Shown: positions 43,500-52,273 of the stretch, in pieces
Position numbering within the stretch: the stretch's first letter is position 1
Layout: every line of letters starts with the position of its first letter
DNA from: Demequina aestuarii
Lineage (GTDB): Bacteria > Actinomycetota > Actinomycetes > Actinomycetales > Demequinaceae
Length of the DNA: 64,000 nt
Reading direction: 5' to 3'
NCBI RefSeq assembly: GCF_000975095.1
Contig: NZ_BBRD01000001.1
Coordinates: 1,259,467 to 1,323,466, forward strand
Position numbers and translations under genes: made by a program
The notes under the pieces: generated by a model
What the model saw: the letters and a program-made list of their open reading frames with translations, nothing else
The model's database searches: none
What the model was told of the DNA's origin: nothing

Positions 43500-44390
43500 A
43501 TGGATCCACGCGAATCCCCAGTGCCGCTGTCCATCGTCATCCCCTGCTTCAACAGTGCGCACACGCTCCCTCGCCAGCTCGGCGCGCTCGCGGCACAGGA
43601 GTGGGACGGTGCGTGGGAGGTCGTCGTCGCGGACAATGGCTCCACCGACGCCACCGCTGCCGTCGCGGCCTCCTGGAGCGATCGCCTGCCGCGGGTCACC
43701 GTCGTGGATGCCTCGGCGAGGCGTGGTGCGGCTCACGCCCGCAACATCGGCGCACGTCACGCCAGCTTCTCTCATGTGGTGTGGATCGACGCGGACGATG
43801 CGGTGGAGTCGGGGTTCCTCGAGGCGATGGCCCGCGCGCTCGCGCAGGCCGACTTCTGTTGCGGCACCTGGGACGCCCCACACGACGGCGCGCGGCTCGA
43901 GGCACTGCCGGACTCCTCAGAGAAGGGATGGCGCGCCGTCGTCGCCGACCGCGGCTTCATGGACGCCGTGGGCGCGTGCAACGGGATCGGGGTCAGCATC
44001 AGCGCTCTCGAGGCAGCGGGAGGCTTTCCCGAGGATATGACCTGGGGCTCGGAGGACACCGTGTTCTGCTGGTCGATGCAGCTCGCGGGATATCCACTGG
44101 TGCGCGTCGCCAGCGCGCGGGTCGCCGTGCACCCGCGGGACAGCGCCTCCGAGGTGTGGCGTCAGCAGGTCAACTGGGGCATCGGGGCCGTCGACGCCTA
44201 CCGGCGCTTCCGGGCGCACGGCGCGCCACGCTCCAGCACCATCGGCGCGCTCGTCCGCTGGTGCGTGCTGATCGCCGTCGTTCCGGTCGTGGCACTGGTG
44301 CCGCGATGGCGATACGGGTGGTGGGGCACTGTCGCACGCCGATGGGGACGGATGCGGGGTTCGCTCCGGTTCCGCACCCTCTACCTGTGA
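43500..44390 (+). CDS. Family 2 glycosyltransferase, paralogue 1
   Basis: A 296-residue GT-A enzyme: LSIVIPCFNSAHTLPRQLGAL, VVADNGSTDAT, the DASARRGAAHARNIGAR stretch and the metal site WIDADDAVESG. The acceptor part has GGFPEDMTWGSED. The C-terminal part has one membrane-like segment (WCVLIAVVPVVALVP) that the other paralogues lack, so this one is likely membrane-bound. It is one of four enzymes here (43500, 44455, 46349, 52274) that share the same segments and probably arose by local duplication. Sugar and acceptor unknown. Confidence 0.86.
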   Translation: MDPRESPVPLSIVIPCFNSAHTLPRQLGALAAQEWDGAWEVVVADNGSTDATAAVAASWSDRLPRVTVVDASARRGAAHARNIGARHASFSHVVWIDADDAVESGFLEAMARALAQADFCCGTWDAPHDGARLEALPDSSEKGWRAVVADRGFMDAVGACNGIGVSISALEAAGGFPEDMTWGSEDTVFCWSMQLAGYPLVRVASARVAVHPRDSASEVWRQQVNWGIGAVDAYRRFRAHGAPRSSTIGALVRWCVLIAVVPVVALVPRWRYGWWGTVARRWGRMRGSLRFRTLYL

Positions 44391-44405
44391 GGGGAGGTGC
44401 ACCAC

Positions 44406-44411
44406 TACTGT
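44406..44411 (+). promoter_or_regulatory. -10 box TACTGT
   Basis: TACTGT lies 43 bases before the ATG of paralogue 2, which has the ribosome binding site GAGGGG. Confidence 0.35.
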
Positions 44412-44454
44412 CGTGCCTAGTGGGGTGTGGCACGCCACGAGCGAGGGGACCGCG

Positions 44455-45399
44455 ATGATCGCAGGCGCACGCATCAGCGTGATCATCCCTGCCTACAATG
44501 CCGAGACGACGCTCGATGCCCAGCTCTCCGCTCTCGCACCGCAGTGTCGCGACGTCGACGCCGAGGTGCTCATCGCCGACAACGGATCCACCGACGGGAC
44601 CGCGGTGCTTGCACGCTCCTGGGAGCCCCGACTCCCCCGGCTGCGCGTCATCGATGCCTCGGCGAGGCGGGGTCCGGCGGCTGCACGCAACATCGGCGCC
44701 GCCCTCGCGACGGGGCGTTCGCTCGCGTTCTGCGACGCTGACGACGTCGTCGGCGCCGGGTGGTTGTCGGCGCTGGCCGACGCGCTCGACAGCCACGATG
44801 TGGTGGCGGGCGCGCTCGACTTCGCCGCACTCAATCACCGGTCCGGTGGGATGGGGGCCGCCGCCGGCTTCCCTCTCAGCTACCTTCCTGGCATGCGCGG
44901 AGCCGGATCAGGAAACCTGGCCGTCACCGCGGCTGCGTTCGAGGAGGTGCGCGGATTCGACGAGGAACTGCGGGTCGGTGAGGACATCGACCTGTGCTGT
45001 CGTCTCCAGCTCGCCGGGTATGCGCTGCACCCGTGCGATGACGCGGTGGTCCACGTGAGGCTGCGAGGTGGCGTGGTGTCCGCATACCGTCACGCCTTCG
45101 CCTTCGGTGCCGCAGACAGGCAGCTCCGCCACCGGTACGCGCCCATCGCGTCGGCGATCGACGCAGGTGAGTGGCGTCCACCCGCGTCCGCCCCCGTCGA
45201 CAGGAGCCGCGAGACGTCGGGAGACGGGAACTTCGACCCCGCCTCTCAGGCCAGCACACCAGCGGGTCATCGGTGGACGCGCGTGCTCATGCCCCGCCGC
45301 GTGGACCCCACCGCGTTCGCCCGGCGCATGGGCAGGCGCGCCGGCACGCGCATCGGCAGGATCGACCGCACGCTGCCGCAGGTGGCGCCTCCCCCGTGA
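44455..45399 (+). CDS. Family 2 glycosyltransferase, paralogue 2
   Basis: A 314-residue GT-A enzyme: ISVIIPAYNAETTLDAQLSAL, IADNGSTDGTAV, DASARRGPAAARNIGAA and the metal site FCDADDVVGAGWL. The acceptor motif is RGFDEELRVGEDIDLCCRL. The C-terminal ~70 residues are basic with no membrane helix. The ATG at 44455 with GAGGGG upstream is preferred over an earlier in-frame GTG. It is close to the 46349 and 52274 genes. Confidence 0.86.
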   Translation: MIAGARISVIIPAYNAETTLDAQLSALAPQCRDVDAEVLIADNGSTDGTAVLARSWEPRLPRLRVIDASARRGPAAARNIGAALATGRSLAFCDADDVVGAGWLSALADALDSHDVVAGALDFAALNHRSGGMGAAAGFPLSYLPGMRGAGSGNLAVTAAAFEEVRGFDEELRVGEDIDLCCRLQLAGYALHPCDDAVVHVRLRGGVVSAYRHAFAFGAADRQLRHRYAPIASAIDAGEWRPPASAPVDRSRETSGDGNFDPASQASTPAGHRWTRVLMPRRVDPTAFARRMGRRAGTRIGRIDRTLPQVAPPP

Positions 45400-45447
45400 G
45401 ACCGGGCCTCTCGGCTCACCGCCCTTCCACGACTGGAAGGAGCGCGC

Positions 45448-45453
45448 TACAGT
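45448..45453 (+). promoter_or_regulatory. -10 box TACAGT
   Basis: TACAGT lies about 75 bases before the deacetylase. The 128 bases between paralogue 2 and the deacetylase contain no other feature. Confidence 0.3.
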
Positions 45454-45527
45454 CGGCTCACACGCGCGTGCGCCCGCGCCGCGCTCCTGCGCGTGAGACT
45501 CATGATCCGCTCGCACCTGGGGGAATG

Positions 45528-46352
45528 ATGGTCGGTCGACCACGCTCGTTGATCGTCAGGCGCCGGGACATCGAGTCCGACCCGCGCCCCCAGGGAGGCT
45601 CCTTCTCCAGCGTGCGATGGGTGCCGTTCACCGTGCCGGATGCGGTCGGCGGCGCGCTGGGCGTGTTCTGCGTGGACACCACGGATCCGGTGATGGGCCT
45701 CACCTACGACGACGGTCCTCACCCGGACCACACTCCTCGAATCCTCGACGTGCTCGCAGCGCACGACGCACGCGCGACGTTCTTTGTGCTCGCCCGCCAG
45801 GCACGCTCCCACCCCGACCTCATGCGGCGCATCGCCCGCGAGGGTCACGAGGTCGCGCTTCACGGCGATGATCACCGCTCGATCCTGACGATGTCGACCC
45901 ACGACGCAGTCGCCATGATCCGGGCGTGTGCGCGCGAGGTCGAAGGCCTCTCAGGCGCGCCGGTCACTCTCTACCGTCCGCCCTATGGCGCTCACACGCC
46001 TCGCCAGGCGCTGGCGATCCGCCGGCTTGGGCTCGAGGTCGTGCTGTGGTCCGGCGACGGACTGGACTGGCTTGACGACGAGGAGGACGCGATCGCGGAA
46101 CGCGCCCTCACCTCGACCTTCCGCGGCGGCATCCTGCTGATGCACGATGACCGCGGGGATCCCGAGACGATCGCTGCCGATGAGGTCGCGCCGGCGTTCG
46201 ACAGGGGGCGGGTGACGGAGCTGATCCTCACCGGCCTCGCAGCGCGAGGTCTCACGGCGACGTCCGTCAGTGCACTGCTCGCGAACCGCGTGCCGGTGCG
46301 GAGCCTCGCGAAGGACCGCGCGATGCAGACTCGCACCGGAGCGCGTCCGTGA
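45528..46352 (+). CDS. Polysaccharide deacetylase, cytoplasmic
   Basis: A 274-residue NodB-type carbohydrate de-N-acetylase. The metal and catalytic motifs are intact: TYDDGPHPDHT (catalytic and metal-binding aspartates), HGDDHRS (H-x3-H), and YRPPYGAHTP. The C-terminal LMHDDRGD carries the late histidine. There is no signal peptide or membrane helix, unlike most cell-wall deacetylases, so it should act on a nucleotide- or lipid-linked sugar inside the cell. Two ATGs adjoin; the second has better spacing to GGGGGA. The stop overlaps paralogue 3. Confidence 0.88.
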   Translation: MVGRPRSLIVRRRDIESDPRPQGGSFSSVRWVPFTVPDAVGGALGVFCVDTTDPVMGLTYDDGPHPDHTPRILDVLAAHDARATFFVLARQARSHPDLMRRIAREGHEVALHGDDHRSILTMSTHDAVAMIRACAREVEGLSGAPVTLYRPPYGAHTPRQALAIRRLGLEVVLWSGDGLDWLDDEEDAIAERALTSTFRGGILLMHDDRGDPETIAADEVAPAFDRGRVTELILTGLAARGLTATSVSALLANRVPVRSLAKDRAMQTRTGARP

Positions 46353-47335
46353 CAGTGCGCGACCCCGGGCCGGAGGTGCGGTTGAGCGTCGTCATCGCCG
46401 CCTACAACGCAGCTGAGACGCTCGGGGCAGAGCTCGAGGCGCTGGCCCTCCAGCAGGCACCCTTCGCGTGGGAGGTCATCGTCAGCGACAACGGGTCGAC
46501 CGATGCCACCACCGAGGTCGCGCATGCGTTCGCGGGCCGAGTGCCGCGGCTGGTGATCGTCGACTCGTCCCAGCAGCGGGGCCCCGGTGCGGCCCGCAAC
46601 CGGGGCGCCGCCGCCGCGACCGGAGAACAGCTGGCGTTCTGCGACGCGGATGACGTCGTGTCACCCGGCTGGGTGGCCGCCATGGGCCAGGCGCTCTCCT
46701 CACACGCGATCGTGACGGGCACGTCGCGGCGGCGGCAGCTCAATGCCCGTCCGGATGAGGACCAGTTCCACGAGTGGTCGCGCTACGTCATGCCCTTCTT
46801 CCCTCAGCTCCCCGTCGCAGGCGCGGGAAACTTGGGGCTCAGGGCTGAACTCTTCACACAGCTCGGCGGCTTCGATTCCCGGATGCGCACCGGTGAGGAC
46901 CTCGATCTGTGCTGGCGAGCCCAGCTCCTCGGCCATCATCTGGGCCACGCCGCTGACGCCCGGGTGGATGTCACCAACCGGGACGGGCTGCGCGCCACCT
47001 ATCGGCAGTTCAGGTCGTACGGCCAGGGGAACCGGGTGCTCATCGACAAGTTCGCCGAGGTGATCGCCGCGTACGCAGATCTCCCTGCGTGGGAACCGGA
47101 CCAGGTCGCTCGCTGCGAGGATCCTCCTGCCCCCACTCCAGCCCGGCATGGTCGGGTCATCGCCGTTCGGTCACTCGCGTCTCGTGCGCTGCGAAAGATC
47201 GGGCGCACCCGCCGGCTCAGCGATCTCACTCACCTCTCGAGTCGGCTGGGCTACGCCGTGGGGAGTCGGTGGGGGCGGACCGAGATCCAGGTCGAGCGGG
47301 TCCCGGTGCCTCAGGACGGACCCCGGGTGCCCTGA
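46349..47335 (+). CDS. Family 2 glycosyltransferase, paralogue 3
   Basis: A 328-residue GT-A enzyme: LSVVIAAYNAAETLGAELEAL, VSDNGSTDATTE, the QQRGPGAARNRGAA stretch and the metal site FCDADDVVSPGWV. The acceptor motif is GGFDSRMRTGEDLDLCWRA. The C-terminus is basic. It is coupled to the deacetylase by a GTGA overlap, so the two probably handle the same sugar unit. It ends in a convergent gap before the GNAT pair, with a small GGCAC/GTGCC repeat at 47394-47406 that may be a weak terminator. Confidence 0.86.
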   Translation: MTVRDPGPEVRLSVVIAAYNAAETLGAELEALALQQAPFAWEVIVSDNGSTDATTEVAHAFAGRVPRLVIVDSSQQRGPGAARNRGAAAATGEQLAFCDADDVVSPGWVAAMGQALSSHAIVTGTSRRRQLNARPDEDQFHEWSRYVMPFFPQLPVAGAGNLGLRAELFTQLGGFDSRMRTGEDLDLCWRAQLLGHHLGHAADARVDVTNRDGLRATYRQFRSYGQGNRVLIDKFAEVIAAYADLPAWEPDQVARCEDPPAPTPARHGRVIAVRSLASRALRKIGRTRRLSDLTHLSSRLGYAVGSRWGRTEIQVERVPVPQDGPRVP

Positions 47336-47458
47336 GCCCTCGTGCCCGGCCCACCCCTGTGAGCCGGCATCGCGCAGCCGGATCGTCGCGCGAGGCACAG
47401 CGTGCCCCGGCGCACCAGCGCTCTCGACGACGATCCACCATGAGGCGAGGCGTCCGAA

Positions 47459-48601
47459 TCAGGTCCCCGGTGCCTGACGATCGCGCCAGCGTTCGGCCGC
47501 CGAGATGAGGGATTGCGCAGCGGCGGCCCGCCACCCGTGCGCGTACTCGAGATCCCACACCGGAGCCCGGCCGTTGAACATGCCGCCCTTGTCACTCGGC
47601 GCCACAGCGAGACCAGTGTCGTACATGTGACGGCCGTCCCGCGTGAGCAGCATGACGGACGTGAGTCGCAGCACCTTCCCGGGTGACTGCTGGCGCAGGG
47701 TGTCGTCATAGGCGTCGACGAATCCACACCACACGTTCGATGTCCGAAGAGAGATGTTCATCGCGAGCGTGCGATCGCCGGCGACCAGCGCCCACACCGA
47801 CAGGTCCCCGTCGTCGGCGTAGCGTCCGATCACTTCTCGCGCCCAGGTCGCATGGCGTTCATCCAAGGCGAAGCCCGCCCCGCCTCGCTCAGCGTTGCCC
47901 TTCCAGCCGAGCGACTGGAAGTCGATGAACGCATCTGCGATCCCCGCCTCTGCGCTGCGGTCGATGACGTTCACCGGTGCGCCGAGGAGGTCCTTCTCGA
48001 GCTCGCTGATGTTGATCAGCAAGCTGCGTCGAGTGCGTTTGGAGAGGTGCGTGGCGCGATGGACGATGTCCGCCGGCGGGAGTCCGTGCAAGTCGACTGC
48101 GTTCTCCGCAGCACGCATCGTGACGAGCGCCCGGGTCTGGGCATGCCTGACCGTCTGTCGGCGGCCCCGCGCGGGCTCGCCTGCCGCGGTCATCCACGCG
48201 GACTCCCGGGGCACCTCGCCGATGCGCACCGTTCCAGCCGAGCCCAGGCCGGCCGCAGCCTCGACGAGCAATGGCAGCACGCCTCCCACCATGCCGGCGC
48301 GAATCAGTGGGTGCCGACGGTCCGCGTGCCACGTCATGAAACGGCCATGGGAGCTCGCGGTCGTGAGGGGGATTCTCCTCAGGGGTCGGGTCACCTCGAT
48401 CGGGAGCAAGCCGTGCCAACCCCGCTCGTCTTCCACCACGACGATCCGCAGACCGGCGACCATCTCGCGCCACCGCACCGCAGGCACCACGAAACGCGGG
48501 TCGAGCCAGGCGTTGACGGTCTCCGCGCCTTCGCTCAGGTCACGCCACCGCTGCTCGTCCTCGCTGGTGACGGCGGCGAGGTCAATGATCCGGGCTCTCA
48601 T
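47459..48601 (-). CDS. GNAT-fold acyltransferase, BcsL/CelD-like, copy 1
   Basis: A 380-residue protein of the FemAB/BcsL group of acyltransferases found in polysaccharide loci. The acyl-CoA-binding half is centred on about residues 190-310 (FIDFQSLGWKGNAERGG, then SVWALVAGDRTLAMNISL and CGFVDAYDDTLRQQSPGKVLR). It should acylate or aminoacylate a sugar or lipid. It overlaps the second copy by four bases and shares its general layout; the two are paralogues. Substrate unknown. Confidence 0.75.
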   Translation of the reverse strand: MRARIIDLAAVTSEDEQRWRDLSEGAETVNAWLDPRFVVPAVRWREMVAGLRIVVVEDERGWHGLLPIEVTRPLRRIPLTTASSHGRFMTWHADRRHPLIRAGMVGGVLPLLVEAAAGLGSAGTVRIGEVPRESAWMTAAGEPARGRRQTVRHAQTRALVTMRAAENAVDLHGLPPADIVHRATHLSKRTRRSLLINISELEKDLLGAPVNVIDRSAEAGIADAFIDFQSLGWKGNAERGGAGFALDERHATWAREVIGRYADDGDLSVWALVAGDRTLAMNISLRTSNVWCGFVDAYDDTLRQQSPGKVLRLTSVMLLTRDGRHMYDTGLAVAPSDKGGMFNGRAPVWDLEYAHGWRAAAAQSLISAAERWRDRQAPGT

Positions 48602-49863
48602 GGGGTGACGCTGTCGTCGGCGGGCGTGTCGCGGACCATCCCGGGTGTCTCTGCGCGGGTCGACTCTGGATGCGGTGAGGCGCTGTGGCGCCGCAGCCGG
48701 CGTCGCCAGGCCATGAGTGTGAGAAGAGCGCGTGCGCGCGCACCCGAACGGACGACCAGGATCTGGAGTGTCGGCTCGATACGGATCTCTCCATCCGCCG
48801 AGGCCGCGGCCGCGGCGCTCATCGGCAGCAGCGGATCGACGCTCTCCCCGGCCTCACCCTGCCTCAGCGTGCGGAGCACTGCGTGACGGCCGATCGTTCC
48901 GGGTGACAGCCTGCGGTGCTTCTCGCTGTACGCGTCGTAGAAGCCGAACCACCCGCCCGCGGCCGCGCCGAGGTTGACGCTCATGTAGAGCACCTCGTCG
49001 CCACCGCACACCGCCATCACCCGCAGACGGCCACGCGACGCGAAGTCGGCCAGAATACTGCGGAACGCGGCCAGCCGTTCGGGGTGGAGCACCAACCCGT
49101 CTCCACCGCGCGCGGCATCCGCCTTCCAGCCCTGCGCCTGGAAGTCGGCGAACACATCGGCGACGTCAGGTCGGCTTGACCAGTCTTCGACGCGCAGCTC
49201 GCCTCCCGCCGTCTCCGCCAGTGCGGCCGCACGCTTCCGGTGGCCCCTGCGGTGGCCCGATGACAGGCCGGCCGGCGGATCAAAGACGTCCAGGGAGCGC
49301 TCGCCGGGGTCAGCGGGGTACCTCCAGCGTGACTCCCCTTCGAGATCGGATGTCGAGATGCCGGCGTCGCGTGCGACAGCGAGGATTGCCGCCCCGACGG
49401 TCGACTCGGGCAGGGCGGAGAGCGCGAGCGCCCCAGGGGTCTGCCCTGTGCCCAGCGCATGCAGCACGGCGCCGATGTGTCGTGCTGGGTCATCCTTCCG
49501 CACCAGCGGATAGCAGCGCCCCACGTAACGCGTGAGGTAGTCGGGGTGCGAGGACGCGGTGATGAAGCGCAGCCCTCGCAGCTCGTAGGGCGCCCGAATG
49601 TAGGGAAGGAGCATGCCGAAGCGGCCATCGTCGTCACTGGCAACGAGCAGTCGCAACGCGGATCCACCCGGCCACGCCTTCGCCGCGTGCCGCTGGAAGT
49701 CGGGCTCAGCGAACGGGGTCGGCTCGAGTGCGTTCTCGGCAAGCTCGTGCCACCGTGCGACGAACTGATCGTCGATGTCATGAATGCTCACGTCCTGAAC
49801 GTGGCTCACAGAACTGCCCCCATCGTGACCACGCGCCCCATCGCGTTCATGTGCACGGCCCAT
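48598..49863 (-). CDS. GNAT-fold acyltransferase, BcsL/CelD-like, copy 2
   Basis: A ~421-residue paralogue of the next gene, with the same marks: VFADFQAQGWKADAARGGDG, RVMAVCGGDEVLYMSVNL and FGFYDAYSEKHRRLSPGTIGRH. The C-terminal ~60 residues are arginine-rich. The start is uncertain: ATG 49863 has GGGGA and follows a TACCCT box; GTG 49809 has GGGGGC; GTG 49917 lies upstream of the likely transcription start. It begins a two-gene operon. Confidence 0.75.
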   Translation of the reverse strand: MGRAHERDGARGHDGGSSVSHVQDVSIHDIDDQFVARWHELAENALEPTPFAEPDFQRHAAKAWPGGSALRLLVASDDDGRFGMLLPYIRAPYELRGLRFITASSHPDYLTRYVGRCYPLVRKDDPARHIGAVLHALGTGQTPGALALSALPESTVGAAILAVARDAGISTSDLEGESRWRYPADPGERSLDVFDPPAGLSSGHRRGHRKRAAALAETAGGELRVEDWSSRPDVADVFADFQAQGWKADAARGGDGLVLHPERLAAFRSILADFASRGRLRVMAVCGGDEVLYMSVNLGAAAGGWFGFYDAYSEKHRRLSPGTIGRHAVLRTLRQGEAGESVDPLLPMSAAAAASADGEIRIEPTLQILVVRSGARARALLTLMAWRRRLRRHSASPHPESTRAETPGMVRDTPADDSVTP

Positions 49864-49900
49864 CAATCCCCGTAGAACGCCGTTGCCACTGCTCGCGTCC

Positions 49901-49906
49901 AGGGTA
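49901..49906 (-). promoter_or_regulatory. -10 box TACCCT for the GNAT pair
   Basis: Minus-strand TACCCT; transcription would begin near 49894, downstream of the GTG at 49917, which argues against that start. Confidence 0.4.
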
Positions 49907-50008
49907 GTGACCGCCACTCCGTGAGCACAAGGATGCGCGGGCGACCTGTTGCCCTCGCACCACGCGTCGCAGCGCCCGGTGCGTCGAATGCGATCGGACC
50001 ATCTCGCA

Positions 50009-51070
50009 CTACCGCCGCGCCCCGGTGCGGTACAGATGCTCGTAGAGCGCGACCACGCTCGTGAGGTCGAACTCCCGCGCCCTGGCGAGGCCCGCCGTCG
50101 CGAGGCGTTCGCGCTCGTCGGCGTCGGTCAACAGCCTGAGCAGCGCCTGCCCGAGCCCGTCAAGTTCGACGAGTGCCCCCGCTGCGCCCTCGTCGGTGAC
50201 GTAGCGAGCGCCCACGTTGGGCGTCGCGACGACCGGGAGGCCGCTCGCCATGGCTTCCGCGTACGGGATCCCGAAGCCCTCGTAGGCGGACGGCAGGCAG
50301 AACACCCACGCCCGTCGATAGGCGTCTGCCAACTCGGCATCGGTCAGGGTGCCGAGCACATGGACCCCCGGCCCAGGGTCGGCTGGTGCGTCGCGGCACA
50401 CCATCTCGAGTCTCGCCTCTGGCAGCACGGGCAGTACGTGCTCCTGAAAGGACTCGGCGAGGAGCCGGCCGCGCTTGCGATTCTCCCACGTCCCCACGAA
50501 CAGCACCGTGGGAACCGCGGCGCGCGCGCCCGCATCGGGGGCGAAGCGCCCTGCGTCGACTCCGTTGGGGATCACGGTCTTCACCCACGGCAGCCATCGC
50601 CGGGTGCGGGGCGAGACCACCACGGTCCGGTCTGCCACGACGCTGGCGAGCACCTCGCTGAAACCGAGGAGCACCATCCGCAGCCTCTCCTTCACCCCGC
50701 CGATGCGCAGCGCCTCTTCGAAGCACGAGCCGTGCACCGTGCGCACGTGCACCGGGACCCGGCGGCGCCACAGCCAGTAGTCGTCTCCGTGGGCGTGCAG
50801 CACGTCGTAAGAGGTGAGGTCGAGGCGGCGCATGCGCTGGGCGAAGCGGAAGGTGCGCAACCGTCCGGGGCTCGACAGATCGATGTGCCCGTAGCGGGCC
50901 CCCTCCACGGGTGGGCAGTCGCTGATGACGTCGACGTGATGTCCGCGCGCCACGAGAGCGGTGGCGAGTTCGTGCACCTGATAGCCGACGCCGATCTTGC
51001 TTCCGCTCGGAAGATAGTAGGAGATCATCGCGATGCGCAGCGGTGCCACGGCAGCTGAGTCGGCGCTCAT
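50009..51070 (-). CDS. Family 4 glycosyltransferase
   Basis: A 353-residue retaining glycosyltransferase of the GT-B fold. The glycine-rich N-terminal loop is SYYLPSGSKIGVGYQVHELA, the hinge has VIPNGVDAGRF, and the donor site has LPSAYEGFGIPYAEAMASGLPVVAT with the catalytic EGFGIPYAE. It is coupled to the WbsX-type gene by a four-base overlap (ATGA), in one operon read on the minus strand. It adds one sugar to the growing glycan; the sugar is not predictable. Confidence 0.87.
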   Translation of the reverse strand: MSADSAAVAPLRIAMISYYLPSGSKIGVGYQVHELATALVARGHHVDVISDCPPVEGARYGHIDLSSPGRLRTFRFAQRMRRLDLTSYDVLHAHGDDYWLWRRRVPVHVRTVHGSCFEEALRIGGVKERLRMVLLGFSEVLASVVADRTVVVSPRTRRWLPWVKTVIPNGVDAGRFAPDAGARAAVPTVLFVGTWENRKRGRLLAESFQEHVLPVLPEARLEMVCRDAPADPGPGVHVLGTLTDAELADAYRRAWVFCLPSAYEGFGIPYAEAMASGLPVVATPNVGARYVTDEGAAGALVELDGLGQALLRLLTDADERERLATAGLARAREFDLTSVVALYEHLYRTGARR

Positions 51071-52140
51071 CGCCGCAGCCTGGTGCTCAGCGCCGTCAAC
51101 CATGCGCGGCCGTGCTCGAGATCCGGCTCGAGGTAATTGCCCTCTGCCCACTCGTTCCACGACTTGATCCACAGGAGTCGCTCGTCAGCCGGGCGATCCG
51201 CGAGGCTCTCCACCGCGTGATCCACGTTCTCGGCGAAGCGCTCCGGCGACGAACCCGTGAGCACGGTGCCGCGGCTGCCGGAGCGCGGGGTGTTGTCCCA
51301 GTTCGGGTACACGCTGGGCTGCAGCGTCGCGTCGTCGCGCACCGCGTCCCAGAGACCGCGGTCCGTCGAGTAGGGGTACACCTCTGGCCCGCCGAGCTTG
51401 CGACGCACCTTCATGCGCAGCATCGCGGCGGTGTCCCGCTCAGCGGGAAGGCGCACGTACACGCCCGCGTCGAAGCCGTCGTCCGCCGTTCGCGTGTAGC
51501 GCATGCCCTGACCCAATAGGTCGCTCACCTCGGCGACGAGGTACATCCCGCCCAGTCCCGCGTCGCGCGCCATCTGCTGCCACCGATCCACGAAGGCGCG
51601 CGCATCTGGCAACTCCTCTGGGCGGAACACATAGAACACCGGCCGGCCATCGACTCGTAGATAGCGATCGTCTCGGAGAGCAGGAAGAATGCTCTCAAAG
51701 TGCGCGCGGTCGTCCTCCGGGCCAGGGTAGGTCTGCTCGCGCAGCACTCGGTTGGGTGCACCGTGCCAGATGCCCGTCCACGTCTGATTGGCCCAGCCGA
51801 GGCAGAACTTCACCGCCGGGCTGCCGGCAGCGAGGACCTCCGCGAAGGGACGCTCGAGAATTCTCGACCCCGCACCGAACCAGTAGTGCCAGTAGCAGAA
51901 CGCCTCGACCCCGTGCGCGAGTGCCAGGTCGCTCTGCGCCTGGCGCGCATCGGGCATGCGAAGGTCGTAGAAGCCGAGATCGGCCGGGAGATGGGGCTGC
52001 ACGTGACCGCGAAACAGCGAACGCGCGCGGGCGGCATTCGTCCACTCCGTGAAGCCGGGTCCCCACCACTCGTCGTTCTCAGGGATGGGGTGGAACTGTG
52101 GCAGGTAGAACGCGATCGCACGAGCCCGAACCTCAGTCAT
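51067..52140 (-). CDS. WbsX-type glycan protein (GH99-like fold)
   Basis: A 357-residue protein of the WbsX/glycosyltransferase-associated family, found in O-antigen and capsule clusters. The family's marks are present: FYLPQFHPIPENDEWWGPGFTEWTN in outline, the CYWHYWFGAGSRILERPF segment, and the C-terminal IKSWNEWAEGNYLEPD. It is related by fold to endo-mannanase GH99, but the biochemical role of WbsX is not settled. No signal peptide. The start has a TAGCCT box six bases upstream. Confidence 0.85.
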   Translation of the reverse strand: MTEVRARAIAFYLPQFHPIPENDEWWGPGFTEWTNAARARSLFRGHVQPHLPADLGFYDLRMPDARQAQSDLALAHGVEAFCYWHYWFGAGSRILERPFAEVLAAGSPAVKFCLGWANQTWTGIWHGAPNRVLREQTYPGPEDDRAHFESILPALRDDRYLRVDGRPVFYVFRPEELPDARAFVDRWQQMARDAGLGGMYLVAEVSDLLGQGMRYTRTADDGFDAGVYVRLPAERDTAAMLRMKVRRKLGGPEVYPYSTDRGLWDAVRDDATLQPSVYPNWDNTPRSGSRGTVLTGSSPERFAENVDHAVESLADRPADERLLWIKSWNEWAEGNYLEPDLEHGRAWLTALSTRLRR

Positions 52141-52146
52141 TGCCCC

Positions 52147-52152
52147 AGGCTA
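52147..52152 (-). promoter_or_regulatory. -10 box TAGCCT, leaderless WbsX start
   Basis: Minus-strand TAGCCT, six bases, then the ATG of the WbsX-type gene. Confidence 0.5.
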
Positions 52153-52219
52153 GTGGCGCGGACGCCGCCCGCACAGGCCCCATCTGACGCAATCTGCCGT
52201 GCGGCCGCGTGCGCACCGC

Positions 52220-52225
52220 TAGTGT
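52220..52225 (+). promoter_or_regulatory. -10 box TAGTGT
   Basis: Plus-strand TAGTGT, about 49 bases before the ATG of paralogue 4. It faces away from the WbsX promoter. Confidence 0.4.
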
Positions 52226-52273
52226 CCTGTGCTGAGGGCGCCCTCCGGTGCGCCCCAGGACGGCGGAGACACC

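Noticed and set aside
49864-49917. GTG at 49917 as start of the second GNAT gene
   Set aside because: It lies upstream of the likely transcription start and has no good ribosome binding site.
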